Positions 8,162 through 17,849 are shown, counted from the stretch's first letter. The stretch is 64,000 nucleotides of DNA from Croceibacterium aestuarii (GCF_030657335.1 NZ_CP131039.1:992001-1056000), one strand, 5' to 3'. The notes: generated from the sequence alone by a model not told the origin. A program made the numbers and translations.

Positions 8162-10015
8162 ATGGCGGGCAACCGAACGGCGACGGGCGTAATGGCGAGC
8201 ATGGCAGCCGTGGCGGCCATCGCGGCTTGTTCGCCGGCCTCGCCACGCACCGAGGCGGGGCGTCCGGCCGTCGAGGCAGCGGCTGCGGCCGTGCCCGTGG
8301 CGAGCGATGCCGGCGACCGCGTGGTGCTTTTCGGTGATCTCCACCTGCACACCAGCTATTCGCTCGACGCGGCCGCTTCGAAGACCGAGACCACGCCCGA
8401 CGATGCCTATCGCTATGCCATGGGAGAGCCTGTCACCTATCTCGGCCGCACGGTGCAGCGCCGCGCTCCGCTCGATTTCCTCGCCGTGACCGACCACGCC
8501 GAATACCTCGGCAACGTGCGCAAGGTGATGAGCGGCGAGATGCCGCCGCCCAGCCGGGACTGGGTGCCGCTCATGGGGCATCACGGCGGCGCCGACATGT
8601 TCAAGCTGTTCCGCCTCGCTGTCGCCGGCCTGTACGGCGAGGACCGCGAAGGACTGACCAACCCGGCGCTGGTCTATTCGAATTGGCAGGACGAGATCGC
8701 GGCGGCCGAGCGTAATTACCGCCCCGGTCGCTTCACCGCGCTGGTCGCCTTCGAATATTCGCCGACGATCCGGTCGAACGGCGGGCACATGCACCGCAAC
8801 GTCATCTTCCGCGGGCCGAAGTACCCGGCGATGCCGTTCGGCTCGACCGATTCGATGCACCACGAGGCGCTGTGGGCCTATGCCGAGCAGAACCGGCGCG
8901 AGGGGATCGAATCGCTGATGATCCCGCACAATTCCAACCTGTCTTCGGGCATGGCGTTCGGGCTGACCGATACTTACGGCAATCCCATGACCGCGGACTA
9001 CGCGGCCCGGCGTGCGCGCAACGAACCGCTAGTCGAGATGACCCAGATCAAGGGGACGAGCGAGACCCGGCCCGAACTATCACCCGGAGACGAATTCGCC
9101 GATTTCGAGCTCATCGCCAGCAAAGGCGATGCGCAGGCCAATTATGTCCGGCCCGGACTCAAGCGAGGGATGGAACTGGCCGAGACGCTCGGCGTCAATC
9201 CGTTCGCGCAGGGCTTCGTCGGGGCGAGCGACTTCCACTCGGGCGTCTCGGCGAGCGAAGAGGACAACTACCCTGGCGGCCTCGGTCTGTCCGACGACCC
9301 GGCCAATGCCGAGGAAATCCTCACTGCCGATTCGCCGGTCATCGGCAGCCCGCTAGCCAATCTCTCGGCCTCGGGCATCACCGGCGTGTGGGCCGACGCG
9401 AACACCCGCGAGGCGATCTTCGACGCGCTGCGCCGGCGGGAGACCTACGCCACCTCGGGCCCGCGCATCCGTGTACGGATGTTCGCCGGCTGGGGTGACG
9501 CGACGGCGTTGACGAAAGGCGGCGACTGGGCCCGCAGGGCCTATCGCTGGGGTGTGCCGATGGGAGGCAACCTCGCCCATCCGGTCTCCGGGGCGGGCGG
9601 ACCGAGTTTCGTCGTGCAGGCGGCCAAGGATCCGCTCTCGGGCAATCTCGACCGCATTCAGGTGGTCAAGCTGTGGCGCGAACACGGAAAATCCTACGAG
9701 AAAGTCTACGACGTTGCCTGGTCGGGCAATCGCCGCCGCGGCGCGGACGGCAAGGTCGGCCCGGTCGGCAACACTGTCGATGCCCGAACCGCGACCTACA
9801 ACAACTCGATTGGCGCCGCCGAGCTGGTCGGCACCTGGCACGACCCGGATTTCGATCCTGCCGAACGGGCGATCTATTATGCGCGGGTCATCGAAATCCC
9901 GACGCCGCGCTGGGCGACCTATCTCTCGGTCAAGAGCGGCATTCCGCTCTCGCCGACCACCAGACCCTGGCTGCAGGAGCGCGCATGGACATCGCCCGTA
10001 TACTACACCCCGTAA
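8162..10015 (+). CDS. DUF3604 lipoprotein (PHP-like metal-dependent hydrolase family), copy 1
   Basis: Predicted lipoprotein of 617 residues: hydrophobic leader with lipobox AIAAC, Cys23, so it should be membrane-anchored outside the cytoplasm. The core shows a PHP-like set of metal-ligand motifs: GDLHLHTSYS (58-67), TDHAEYLG, IPHNSNLS and GASDFHSG. The C-terminal part has RRRETYATSGPRIRV and DVAWSGNR. DUF3604 proteins have no settled reaction. Start ATG 8162 follows GGGGAGAGGG at 8 bases; a GTG at 8153 lies inside that sequence. Its 3' end overlaps the next DUF3604 gene by 31 bases, and the two proteins look like tandem paralogs. Confidence 0.85.
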   Translation: MAGNRTATGVMASMAAVAAIAACSPASPRTEAGRPAVEAAAAAVPVASDAGDRVVLFGDLHLHTSYSLDAAASKTETTPDDAYRYAMGEPVTYLGRTVQRRAPLDFLAVTDHAEYLGNVRKVMSGEMPPPSRDWVPLMGHHGGADMFKLFRLAVAGLYGEDREGLTNPALVYSNWQDEIAAAERNYRPGRFTALVAFEYSPTIRSNGGHMHRNVIFRGPKYPAMPFGSTDSMHHEALWAYAEQNRREGIESLMIPHNSNLSSGMAFGLTDTYGNPMTADYAARRARNEPLVEMTQIKGTSETRPELSPGDEFADFELIASKGDAQANYVRPGLKRGMELAETLGVNPFAQGFVGASDFHSGVSASEEDNYPGGLGLSDDPANAEEILTADSPVIGSPLANLSASGITGVWADANTREAIFDALRRRETYATSGPRIRVRMFAGWGDATALTKGGDWARRAYRWGVPMGGNLAHPVSGAGGPSFVVQAAKDPLSGNLDRIQVVKLWREHGKSYEKVYDVAWSGNRRRGADGKVGPVGNTVDARTATYNNSIGAAELVGTWHDPDFDPAERAIYYARVIEIPTPRWATYLSVKSGIPLSPTTRPWLQERAWTSPVYYTP

Positions 10016-11877
10016 CCCTCACCGTCCTCGCCGCGCTGGTGCTGGCCGGCTGCACGCAGCAGTCGCCCGCGCCCGCGGACCGTCCGCTCAAGGTCGAACT
10101 GGCCGGTTCGACCCGCGTTTCGGCACCGGCGGGAGATCGAATGCTGCTGTGGGGCGATACCCACGTGCACACGATCAATTCGGCCGACGCCTTCAGCTCG
10201 GGCAAGGCGGCGGCCGACATCGATACCGCCTATCGCTTCGCCAAAGGCTTCCCCGTCGTTCATCCGCGCACCCAGACGCGCATACGCATCGACCGCCCGC
10301 TCGATTTCATCGTCATCTCCGACCACGCGGAAAACCTCTCGGTCCCGATCCGGGTCGCGCACGAAGATCCGGCGCTGCTGGCCAATCCGACCGGCCACCG
10401 GCTGTGGGAACTGTTCAAGGAGAAGGGTGCCCGCGCGCTGTCGGCGGCGGTCATGGGACTCGCCCTGCCGCCGGACCAGGCGCGGGCGCAGTACGACGCG
10501 CTCAACGATCCCGCGGTACGCCAGCCGGCATGGAACGCCGAGGCCGCCGCGGCCGACCGCTACAACGAACCGGGCAAGTTCACCGCTTTCGTCGGCTGGG
10601 AATGGACCTCGTCGCCCAACATTCGCAACCTGCACCGCGTGGTGATGACCGATACGGACGGCGTCACCGCGCGCCAGTTCCTGCCCTACAACTATTACCA
10701 GAGCGAGCGACCCGAGGACCTGTGGCGTTTCCTGGAGCAGACGAAGGCGCGCACCGGGGTCGACTTCCTGGCGATGCCGCACAACTCGAACCTGTCGGAG
10801 GGTCTGATGTTCGCCCTGACCGACAGCGACGGAAAGCCGTTCACCGCACAGTATGCGCGGACCCGCCAAGCCTGGGAGCCGGTGGCGGAGATCGCCCAGT
10901 ACAAGGGCACCTCGGAAACCGACCCTGCGCTTTCGCCGAACGACGAGTTCGCCGGATTCGAACTGCGCAATGCTTTGCTCACTGGGCAAGCGATCAAGCC
11001 GATGGCCGGGTCCTATGTCCGCACCGCGCTGATGCGCGGCCTGGCCGAAGAGCAGCGCATCGGAGTCAACCCGTTCAAGCTCGGCATCGGCGGCGCGACC
11101 GATACGCATACCGGCTTCAGCACGGTCCGCGAGGAAGCCTTCCTCGGCAAGATGGGTGAGGACGTTCTGCCCTCGGAACGGATCGGCGACAACTTGCCGC
11201 CCGTGCCGTTCCACGCGGCCGAAATGTCCGCCGCGGGCCTGACCGGCGCGTGGGCCGATCACAACGACCGCAAGTCGATCTTCGCGGCGTTCCGCCGCCG
11301 CGAGGTCTACGGCACCAGTGGCCCGCGCATGAGCGTGCGGCTGTTCGCCGGATACCGCTTCGCCAGGGGCGACGAGAACGCGCGCGATTTCGGCGCCATG
11401 GGCTACCGCAAGGGCGTGCCGATGGGCGGCCAGCTCGCGCCGTCGACCGGCGCGGCCCCGCAATTCGTCATCCGCGCGGCGAAGGACCCGCGCGCTGCGG
11501 GGCTCGACCGCGTGCAGGTGGTCAAGGGCTGGGTCGACGCCGGCGGCAACACGCACGAGAAGATCTTCGACGTCGCCTGGTCTGGAAATCGCCGGATCGG
11601 CGCCGACGGCAAGCTGCCGGCGGTCGCCAATCCGGTCGACAAGGTGCACTGGCGCAATGACTGGAACGCTGGGGCGAGCGAGCTGGCGACGTTCTGGAGC
11701 GATCCGCAATTCGATCCGAAGCAGCGCGCGTTCTATTACGTCCGCGTGCTGCAGGTTCCGACTATCCGCCAGCACGTCTACGACGCACTCGCGCTGGGCA
11801 TCGACCCGGAAACGCTGAGGTTCTCGACCACGCTGCAGGAACGCGCCTGGTCTTCCCCGGTGTGGTACGCTCCGTGA
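9985..11877 (+). CDS. DUF3604 lipoprotein (PHP-like metal-dependent hydrolase family), copy 2
   Basis: Paralog of the preceding gene, 630 residues. The lipobox is LAGC with Cys23. The metal motifs recur: WGDTHVHT (56-63), SDHAENLS, MPHNSNLS and GATDTHTG, and the C-terminal blocks RRREVYGTSGPRMSV and DVAWSGNRR are shared. Start ATG 9985 lies within the end of copy 1, preceded by CAGGAG, so translation is probably coupled. It has an inserted segment relative to copy 1 around GLALPPDQARAQYD. Two diverged copies side by side imply different substrates or a heteromer (inference). The stop overlaps the GTG of the isomerase gene. Confidence 0.85.
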   Translation: MDIARILHPVTLTVLAALVLAGCTQQSPAPADRPLKVELAGSTRVSAPAGDRMLLWGDTHVHTINSADAFSSGKAAADIDTAYRFAKGFPVVHPRTQTRIRIDRPLDFIVISDHAENLSVPIRVAHEDPALLANPTGHRLWELFKEKGARALSAAVMGLALPPDQARAQYDALNDPAVRQPAWNAEAAAADRYNEPGKFTAFVGWEWTSSPNIRNLHRVVMTDTDGVTARQFLPYNYYQSERPEDLWRFLEQTKARTGVDFLAMPHNSNLSEGLMFALTDSDGKPFTAQYARTRQAWEPVAEIAQYKGTSETDPALSPNDEFAGFELRNALLTGQAIKPMAGSYVRTALMRGLAEEQRIGVNPFKLGIGGATDTHTGFSTVREEAFLGKMGEDVLPSERIGDNLPPVPFHAAEMSAAGLTGAWADHNDRKSIFAAFRRREVYGTSGPRMSVRLFAGYRFARGDENARDFGAMGYRKGVPMGGQLAPSTGAAPQFVIRAAKDPRAAGLDRVQVVKGWVDAGGNTHEKIFDVAWSGNRRIGADGKLPAVANPVDKVHWRNDWNAGASELATFWSDPQFDPKQRAFYYVRVLQVPTIRQHVYDALALGIDPETLRFSTTLQERAWSSPVWYAP

Positions 11878-12713
11878 AGGCACCCGGCTGGCTGCGCGAG
11901 CCGCTTGTCCATTTCCTGATTGCCGGCGTGCTGCTCTACTTCGGCGCTTCGCTGCTTTCGCCGGTCCCGGAGGCAGGGCACGTCATCGTCGTGGACGACG
12001 ATGCCCTGGCGACCAGGCTACTGCAGCAGACCGGCACGACCGACCGACAGGCGGCGCTCAGGGCGTTGCAGGCGATGCCGGCCGCCGACCGGCAGAAGCT
12101 GGTCCGCGAAACCGCTGCAGACGAGGCGCTGTGGCGCGAAGGGCGGGCGCTCGGCCTCGACACGGTCGACGGCGTGGTGCGCATGCGCACCATCCAGCAG
12201 ATGCGGCAGGTCCTGACCCAGGAGGCCGCGAGCGACATTTCGGTCGGCGATGCCGAAGTGCGCAAGTTCTACCAGGACAACAAGGCCGCTTATGCCGAAC
12301 CGGCTTCGGCCAGTTTCAGCCACCTGTTCTTCGCCGGCCCCGATGGCAAGGTTCGCGCCGGGGCGGCGCTGGCGCGGCTGCGCAAGGACGCGAGCGCGCA
12401 GGAATACGGCGATCGGTTCCTCTACCAGACCAATTACGCGGACGCCGGGACCGAGGAACTCGCCGGGCAGTTCGGCATCGGCTTTGTTCAGTCGCTGCTT
12501 GCCCTCCAGCCCGGACCCGGCTGGCAGGGGCCGGTCAAGTCCGACCATGGCTGGCACCTGGTGCAGCTCCGCGAGCTGACGCCGGCCAATGTGCCCGCTT
12601 TCGAGGAGATCGAAGGGCGGGTGCGCGAAGACGCCATGGCGGCGAAGCGCAACGCCGTGACCGCCGAGGCGGTCGCCAAGTTGCTCGGCCGCTACGAGGT
12701 GCGCGCGCGGTGA
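11874..12713 (+). CDS. Membrane-anchored PpiC-type peptidyl-prolyl isomerase
   Basis: Encodes 279 residues with one N-terminal membrane segment (about 10-26, PLVHFLIAGVLLYFGASLL), a helical middle and a C-terminal parvulin-like domain: SFSHLFFAGPDG near residue 150, then GPVKSDHGWHLVQL. Such proteins assist folding of exported proteins in the periplasm. GTG 11874 overlaps the TGA of the DUF3604 gene (GTGA), and its own stop overlaps the GTG of the HupE gene in the same way, so the four proteins are likely made together. It probably serves the lipoproteins or HupE partner (inference). Confidence 0.8.
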   Translation: MKAPGWLREPLVHFLIAGVLLYFGASLLSPVPEAGHVIVVDDDALATRLLQQTGTTDRQAALRALQAMPAADRQKLVRETAADEALWREGRALGLDTVDGVVRMRTIQQMRQVLTQEAASDISVGDAEVRKFYQDNKAAYAEPASASFSHLFFAGPDGKVRAGAALARLRKDASAQEYGDRFLYQTNYADAGTEELAGQFGIGFVQSLLALQPGPGWQGPVKSDHGWHLVQLRELTPANVPAFEEIEGRVREDAMAAKRNAVTAEAVAKLLGRYEVRAR

Positions 12714-13687
12714 TCCGGTTTCTGTGGCTTGCCCTGTTGCTGGCGCTGATCCCCGGCGCGGCGCGGGCCGACGACAACCGTCCGCTGGCGATGACCCTCG
12801 ACGAGGGCAAGCCGGGCGAGTGGGACATGCGCTGGCGCGTGCCGGCCAACCTTGCCGCCCACATGGTGCCCGAGGCGAGCGTGCCGGATGGCTGCGAAGC
12901 GCTCGGTCCCAGCCGCCGGTGGAGCGATGCGCTGGGCTACTGGGGCGGGGTCCGTTTCCGATGCGGCGAGCCGCTGGCAGGCAAGTCGATCGCACTGGCC
13001 TATCCGCGCAGTGCGCCGCCGCTGGCGACCATCGCCCGCCTTCACCCGGCGAGCGGCGCGGAGGAGACGATTCTCGCCCAGCCCGGTGAGCTCGCGGTGG
13101 CCATTCCCGCCCATCCTGCCGAGGAAAACCTGTTCCTGCGTTTCCTGCGCCTCGGCGTCGAACACATCTGGACCGGGATCGACCACCTGCTGTTCGTCGC
13201 TGGACTGATCTTCATCGCCGGGACCTGGCGGCGCACCGCGGTGACCATCACCGGGTTCACAATCTCGCATTCGATCACCCTGGCGCTCGCCGCGCTCGGG
13301 CTGATGACCTTCCCGCCCGGCGCGGTCGAGGCAGTGATTGCGCTGTCGATCGTGTTCCTCGCGGTGGAGATCGCCAAGGGTCCGCGCGACACGCTGACCT
13401 GGCGCAGGCCGGTGTTCGTGGCGATGAGCTTCGGCTTGTTGCACGGCTTCGGCTTCGCCGCCGTGCTCGGGCAGATTGGCCTGCCCAAGGAAGGGCTGGT
13501 CACCGCGCTGCTGGCCTTCAACCTCGGCATCGAGCTGGGCCAGGTGATCTTTGCCGCGCTGGTGTTCGCGATGCTTCATGTCCTTGCCCGACTGCCGGCG
13601 CTTGGCAATCCCCACCGGGTCCAGCGGATTGCCGCCTATTGCGTGGGAATCCTCGCCAGCTACTGGATGTTTGACCGAATCAATTGA
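12710..13687 (+). CDS. HupE/UreJ-family membrane protein
   Basis: Exported N-terminal domain (signal to about residue 20, ARA) of some 115 residues, then a membrane domain of about six spans from residue 140. That domain carries the HupE/UreJ_2 histidine signatures EHIWTGIDHLLFVAGL, GFTISHSITLALAALG and FGLLHGFGFAAVLGQ. Related proteins are implicated in nickel or cobalt handling, but this large version with a periplasmic domain has no proven cargo. GTG 12710 overlaps the preceding stop. The membrane His motifs and the neighbouring metal-motif DUF3604 proteins suggest a metal-linked periplasmic process (inference). The ThDP enzyme follows after 11 bases. Confidence 0.85.
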   Translation: MIRFLWLALLLALIPGAARADDNRPLAMTLDEGKPGEWDMRWRVPANLAAHMVPEASVPDGCEALGPSRRWSDALGYWGGVRFRCGEPLAGKSIALAYPRSAPPLATIARLHPASGAEETILAQPGELAVAIPAHPAEENLFLRFLRLGVEHIWTGIDHLLFVAGLIFIAGTWRRTAVTITGFTISHSITLALAALGLMTFPPGAVEAVIALSIVFLAVEIAKGPRDTLTWRRPVFVAMSFGLLHGFGFAAVLGQIGLPKEGLVTALLAFNLGIELGQVIFAALVFAMLHVLARLPALGNPHRVQRIAAYCVGILASYWMFDRIN

Positions 13688-13698
13688 GGGGAAGTGAA

Positions 13699-15372
13699 GT
13701 GCGGCAGGGGAGCGGCAAGGCCGACCAGCAGGTGCACGCCAACGGCACGGTGGCCGACGCCATCGCCGCGGTGCTCAAGCGCGAGGGGGTGGAGATCGTC
13801 TTCGGCTATCCGCGCAACCAGATCCTCGAAGCGGCGGCGCGGATCGACATCCGCACCGTGATCGTGCGCCAGGAACGCACCGGCATGCACATGGCCGACG
13901 CGGTCAGCCGGATGAGCAAGGGCGGCCAGATGGGCGTCTTCGTCATGCAGCAAGGTCCCGGCGCGGAAAACGCCATGGGCGGGGTGGCGCAGGCCTTTGC
14001 CGAAAGCGTGCCGGTGCTGGTCATGCCGCAGGGCTATGCGCTCAGCCAGATGTACGTGCCGCACAATTTCAACTCGGTCCGCTCCATGGCGACTTATGCC
14101 AAACACGCCGAACCGCTGACCAGCGGCGACCAGGTCGTGCCGGTGATGCGCCGCGCCTTCTCGATGCTCCGCAACGGCCGCCCGCAGCCGGTGGTGATCG
14201 AGCTGCCCTACGACGTGCTCGACAAGCCCTACCAGGGCGACTTCGAGTACGTTCCCGGCAAGGTGCTGACCTCGCAGTCGTCCGCCGAAAGCATCTCGGC
14301 CGCGCTCAACCTGCTGATGAGCGCGAAGAACCCGGCAATCTACGCCGGGCAGGGCATCCACTGGTCCGAAGCCTACGACGAACTGCGCGCCTTGGCCGAG
14401 CACCTGGCCATTCCGGTGATGACCAGCCTGCCGGGCAAGTCCGCGTTCGACGAGACCCACCCGCTGGCGCTCGGTTCGGGTGGCAACGGGATCAACGGCT
14501 GCGTGCGCAAGTGGCTCGACGAGTGCGACGTGCTGTTCGGCGTCGGTTGCAGCTTCACCGCGACATCGTTCGGCCTCGCAATTCCCGCCGGCAAGCGGGT
14601 GATTCACGCCACGCTCGATCCCCTCGACGTCGACAAATCGGTACCGAGTGAAGTGGCGCTGGTCGGCGATGCGAAGTTGACCCTGGCGGCCATGCTTGCC
14701 GAGGCGAAGCGGCGCGAGCCCACTCCGCGCGACAATTCCGCGGTGGCGCAGGCGATCAAGGATTGCGAACGCGAGTGGTTGGCCAACTGGGAAGCCAAGC
14801 GATCGCAGGAGACTTCACCGCTTTCGCCGTACCGCGTGCTGCGCGACCTCTACGACACCGTCGATGTCGACAATACCATCATCACCCACGACGCCGGCTC
14901 CCCGCGCGACCAGCTCGTGCCGTTTTGGAAGTCGACCTCCCCGCACAGCTATATCGGCTGGGGAAAGTCGACCCAGCTCGGCTACGGCCTCGGCCTCGCC
15001 ATGGGCGCCAAGCTCGCATGCCCGGACAAGCTGTGCATCAACGTCTGGGGCGATGCGGCGATCGGCTTTACCGGCACAGACCTCGAGACAGCGGCGCGCG
15101 ACGGAATCCCGATTCTCTCCATCCTGCTCAACAACGAGGCGATGGCGATTGAGCTGCCGATCATGCCGGTGGCGACCGAGAAGTATCGCGCCACCGACAT
15201 CAGCGGCGATTACGCGATGTTCGCCCGTTCGCTCGGCTGCCACGGCGAGCGGGTGACCGAAGCAAGCGAAATCGTCCCGGCGCTGCAACGCGCGATCGCG
15301 GCGATCGAAGCGGGACAACCCGCGCTGGTCGAGTTCATCACCGAAAAGGAAACTCAAATATCCCGCGGCTGA
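13699..15372 (+). CDS. Thiamine-diphosphate-dependent enzyme (acetolactate synthase / benzoylformate decarboxylase superfamily)
   Basis: Has the three-domain ThDP fold: N-terminal PYR domain with FGYPRNQILE and the cofactor-activating Glu59 in VRQERTGMHMADA; a central domain (about 200-330, PAIYAGQGIHWSEAYDELRAL); and a C-terminal PP domain with WGDAAIGFTGTDLETAARDG ending in NNEAM, the Mg-ThDP site. Length 557 fits. Cleavage or joining of 2-keto acids is expected, but this is not the biosynthetic IlvB (no small subunit nearby), and the substrate is unknown. GTG 13699 is chosen because GAGGGGA ends six bases before it; the frame opens at TTG 13684. It belongs to the DUF3604 transcript by spacing. 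Confidence 0.85.
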   Translation: MRQGSGKADQQVHANGTVADAIAAVLKREGVEIVFGYPRNQILEAAARIDIRTVIVRQERTGMHMADAVSRMSKGGQMGVFVMQQGPGAENAMGGVAQAFAESVPVLVMPQGYALSQMYVPHNFNSVRSMATYAKHAEPLTSGDQVVPVMRRAFSMLRNGRPQPVVIELPYDVLDKPYQGDFEYVPGKVLTSQSSAESISAALNLLMSAKNPAIYAGQGIHWSEAYDELRALAEHLAIPVMTSLPGKSAFDETHPLALGSGGNGINGCVRKWLDECDVLFGVGCSFTATSFGLAIPAGKRVIHATLDPLDVDKSVPSEVALVGDAKLTLAAMLAEAKRREPTPRDNSAVAQAIKDCEREWLANWEAKRSQETSPLSPYRVLRDLYDTVDVDNTIITHDAGSPRDQLVPFWKSTSPHSYIGWGKSTQLGYGLGLAMGAKLACPDKLCINVWGDAAIGFTGTDLETAARDGIPILSILLNNEAMAIELPIMPVATEKYRATDISGDYAMFARSLGCHGERVTEASEIVPALQRAIAAIEAGQPALVEFITEKETQISRG

Positions 15373-15442
15373 ATTGTCAGCATACACCTTTGCCTGAATC
15401 AAATCAGCCGATAGGACTCCACCGCTGAGGAGAGATTCAGGG

Positions 15443-16696
15443 ATGAGCGAGCGCAGGGACGTAATCGTGGTCGGGGCCGGACCGGTCGGAATGCTGACCG
15501 CGCTGACGCTGGCCCAGGGCGGGGCCTCGGTTACGGTGCTCGAGCGTGAGCCCGATATCATCAACAGCCCGCGGGCTGCGGTTTATTTCCCTTCAACGCT
15601 GATCATCCTGGAAGAGCTGGGCCTGCTCGACGAGCTCAATGCGATAGGGTTCCAGAATCGGGACTTCGGCACCCACGTCCCCGAATTCGGCTATTCGTCG
15701 GTGGTCAGCACCGAGCCGGTCGAGGGTATTCCCTACGACTACCAACTGCATGCCGGGCAGCACGACGTCGCTCGCGTAGCGATGGAGCACGCGATCGAGT
15801 GCGGCGTGGAGATATTGTTCGATCACGAGGTAACTGCGTTCACCGACTCCGCGGACGGGGTCAGCGTCACGGTCAGCTCGGCCGACGGGGAGAAAACCTT
15901 TGCCGCCGACTGGCTGATCGGCGCGGATGGCGCGCGCAGTACGGTGCGCCGATTGGCCGACATCAAATTCGAAGGGCACACCTGGCCCGAGCGTTTCGTC
16001 GCCACCAACGTGAAGTTCGACTTCCGTCGCCTCGGCTACTGCCAGGCCAATTTCGTCTGCGACCCGGTCAACATGGCGGTGATTGCCCAGCTCGACCGCG
16101 ACGGTTTGTGGCGCTGCACCTACATGGAGGACGCGAGCCTGCCGCTCGACACCTACGAGGAGCGGATTCACCAGCGCTACGAATGGTTCATGCAGGGGAG
16201 CAAGGATTACGAACTCGTCTCCTCGAGCCCCTACATGCTGCACCAGCGCGCGGCGGAGACCCTGCGCAAGGGCCATGTTCTGCTCGCCGGCGACGCGGCG
16301 CATGCGACCAACCCGTGCGGCGGGCTCGGCCTGACCTCCGGAGTGTGGACCGGCGTGGTGCTGGCCGATGTGCTCGGCGCGGTGATCCGCGGCGAGGAAG
16401 ATGAGGATATCCTCGACCGTTTCTCCAGTGAGCGGCGGCGGGTGTTCTGGGATGTCGTCTCCCCGGCGGCGACAGAGAACAAGCGCATGCTGCAGGAAAA
16501 GGACCCCGAACAGCGCCAGAAGGACCTCGCCGCGGTGAAGGCGCTGTCAGAGAACCCCGAATCCGGGGCGCTGCTGATGCTCTTCGCCTACAAGGTGATC
16601 GGCGACGTGCTGCGGCCCGGCTCGCGCTGGGCCGACGCCGACCCGACGCCGCGCGTGGCGATCGACATTGCCGGCCGGCAGGGGCAGATTCACTGA
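15443..16696 (+). CDS. FAD-dependent monooxygenase, class A (aromatic hydroxylase type)
   Basis: All three fingerprints of single-component flavin hydroxylases are visible in the 417 residues: GAGPVGM (11-17) for the FAD adenosine, GADGARSTVRR (about 160-170), and LLAGDAAHATNPCGGLGL (about 280-297) for the FAD ribityl chain. It should hydroxylate a phenolic or other activated ring using NAD(P)H. It lacks the thioredoxin-like C-terminal domain of PheA/TfdB-type enzymes, consistent with the short length. Start ATG has GAGGAGAG upstream. Its stop overlaps the start of the alpha/beta hydrolase (TGATG), a pairing seen where a ring or ester is opened after oxidation. Confidence 0.85.
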   Translation: MSERRDVIVVGAGPVGMLTALTLAQGGASVTVLEREPDIINSPRAAVYFPSTLIILEELGLLDELNAIGFQNRDFGTHVPEFGYSSVVSTEPVEGIPYDYQLHAGQHDVARVAMEHAIECGVEILFDHEVTAFTDSADGVSVTVSSADGEKTFAADWLIGADGARSTVRRLADIKFEGHTWPERFVATNVKFDFRRLGYCQANFVCDPVNMAVIAQLDRDGLWRCTYMEDASLPLDTYEERIHQRYEWFMQGSKDYELVSSSPYMLHQRAAETLRKGHVLLAGDAAHATNPCGGLGLTSGVWTGVVLADVLGAVIRGEEDEDILDRFSSERRRVFWDVVSPAATENKRMLQEKDPEQRQKDLAAVKALSENPESGALLMLFAYKVIGDVLRPGSRWADADPTPRVAIDIAGRQGQIH

Positions 16697-17784
16697 TGGC
16701 GCGCGACGTGCGGCCGGCGGCGCTCCACGCGGCGGGCAGCGGTGAGCCGCTCGAACTGGCGGCACAGGGCTTCTTCTGGACCGGCGGCGAGCTGATCGAC
16801 CATCCGGTGGCGGGCAAGGCGATGCGCGGCCAGCAGTACAACGAGTACTGGATTCCGCACGACCTGAAACACCGGTGGCCGATCGTGATGATACACGGCG
16901 GCGGCGGGCAAGGCACCGATTTCCTCGGCACCGCCGATGGGCGGGAAGGGTGGGTCCACTGGTTCGTTCGCCGCGGCTGGGCGGTCTACGTGGTCGATCG
17001 CCCGCAGCACGGCCGCAGCCCGTTCCAGCCGGCCTTCCAGGGCGAGATGGCCGGGCCCGGGCCGACAGTGTTCCTCGAACGGCTGTTTACCCGGCCGCAG
17101 GACTTCGATGACAATTACCCGCAAGCGAAACTGCACGACAAATGGCCGGGAACAGGCAAGATGGACGACCCTGCGTTCCTTGCCTTTCTGGCCGGGACCG
17201 GACCGACGCTGTCCGATGCGGCGCAGTGGCAGGCCGATGCGCAGCGCGCGGGGGCCGAACTGCTCGACCGCATCGGCCCGGCGATCTTGCTGACTCATTC
17301 TGCCGGCGGCCCGCCGGGATGGCTCATCGCCGATGCGCGCCCCGATCTGGTTAAGGGCCTGATCGCCGCCGAGCCGCTCGGTCCGCCGTTCGAGGCGATC
17401 AGCGGCCCGCTGCCCTACGGCATCGCCCACGCGCCGCTGACCTATGACCCGCCCCTGGCGGAAGGCGAAGAGCTTGCGAGCGAGGAGCGCGCTTCGCCCG
17501 GCGAAGGCTTGATTGCGTATAAGGTGCAGGCCGAACCTGCGCGGCGCCTGCCCAACCTTGCCGCGGGCTTTCCGGTGGTCGTCGTGACCGCCGAGGCTTC
17601 CTGGATGGCGGCCGACAACCACGCCGCGGTCGCGTTTCTGCGTCAGGCGGGTGTCGCGGCGGAGCATGTTCGCCTCGAAGAGCGCGGTGTCCACGGCAAC
17701 GGCCACGCGATGCAGCTCGAGAGCAATAGCGACGACGTGGCGGCGATTATCGAAAATTGGCTGCTGGAGAAGGATTTGGGCTGA
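16696..17784 (+). CDS. Alpha/beta hydrolase (esterase-like)
   Basis: Alpha/beta-hydrolase fold protein of 362 residues without a signal peptide. An oxyanion-hole loop IVMIHGGGGQGTDF is near residue 60, the nucleophile Ser lies in LTHSAGG near residue 200, and a late His in GVHGNGHAMQLE (about 336) completes the triad. The HSAGG nucleophile elbow differs from the common GxSxG and fits a branch of esterases with this motif. Substrate unknown. One-base overlap with the flavin monooxygenase gene points to sequential reactions (inference). Confidence 0.8.
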   Translation: MARDVRPAALHAAGSGEPLELAAQGFFWTGGELIDHPVAGKAMRGQQYNEYWIPHDLKHRWPIVMIHGGGGQGTDFLGTADGREGWVHWFVRRGWAVYVVDRPQHGRSPFQPAFQGEMAGPGPTVFLERLFTRPQDFDDNYPQAKLHDKWPGTGKMDDPAFLAFLAGTGPTLSDAAQWQADAQRAGAELLDRIGPAILLTHSAGGPPGWLIADARPDLVKGLIAAEPLGPPFEAISGPLPYGIAHAPLTYDPPLAEGEELASEERASPGEGLIAYKVQAEPARRLPNLAAGFPVVVVTAEASWMAADNHAAVAFLRQAGVAAEHVRLEERGVHGNGHAMQLESNSDDVAAIIENWLLEKDLG

Positions 17785-17849
17785 CACCAGCCTCGTTCAG
17801 CGCTAAGCAATGTGAGAAAGTCAAAAAGGTCGCGATAAGGGAGAGGGTC

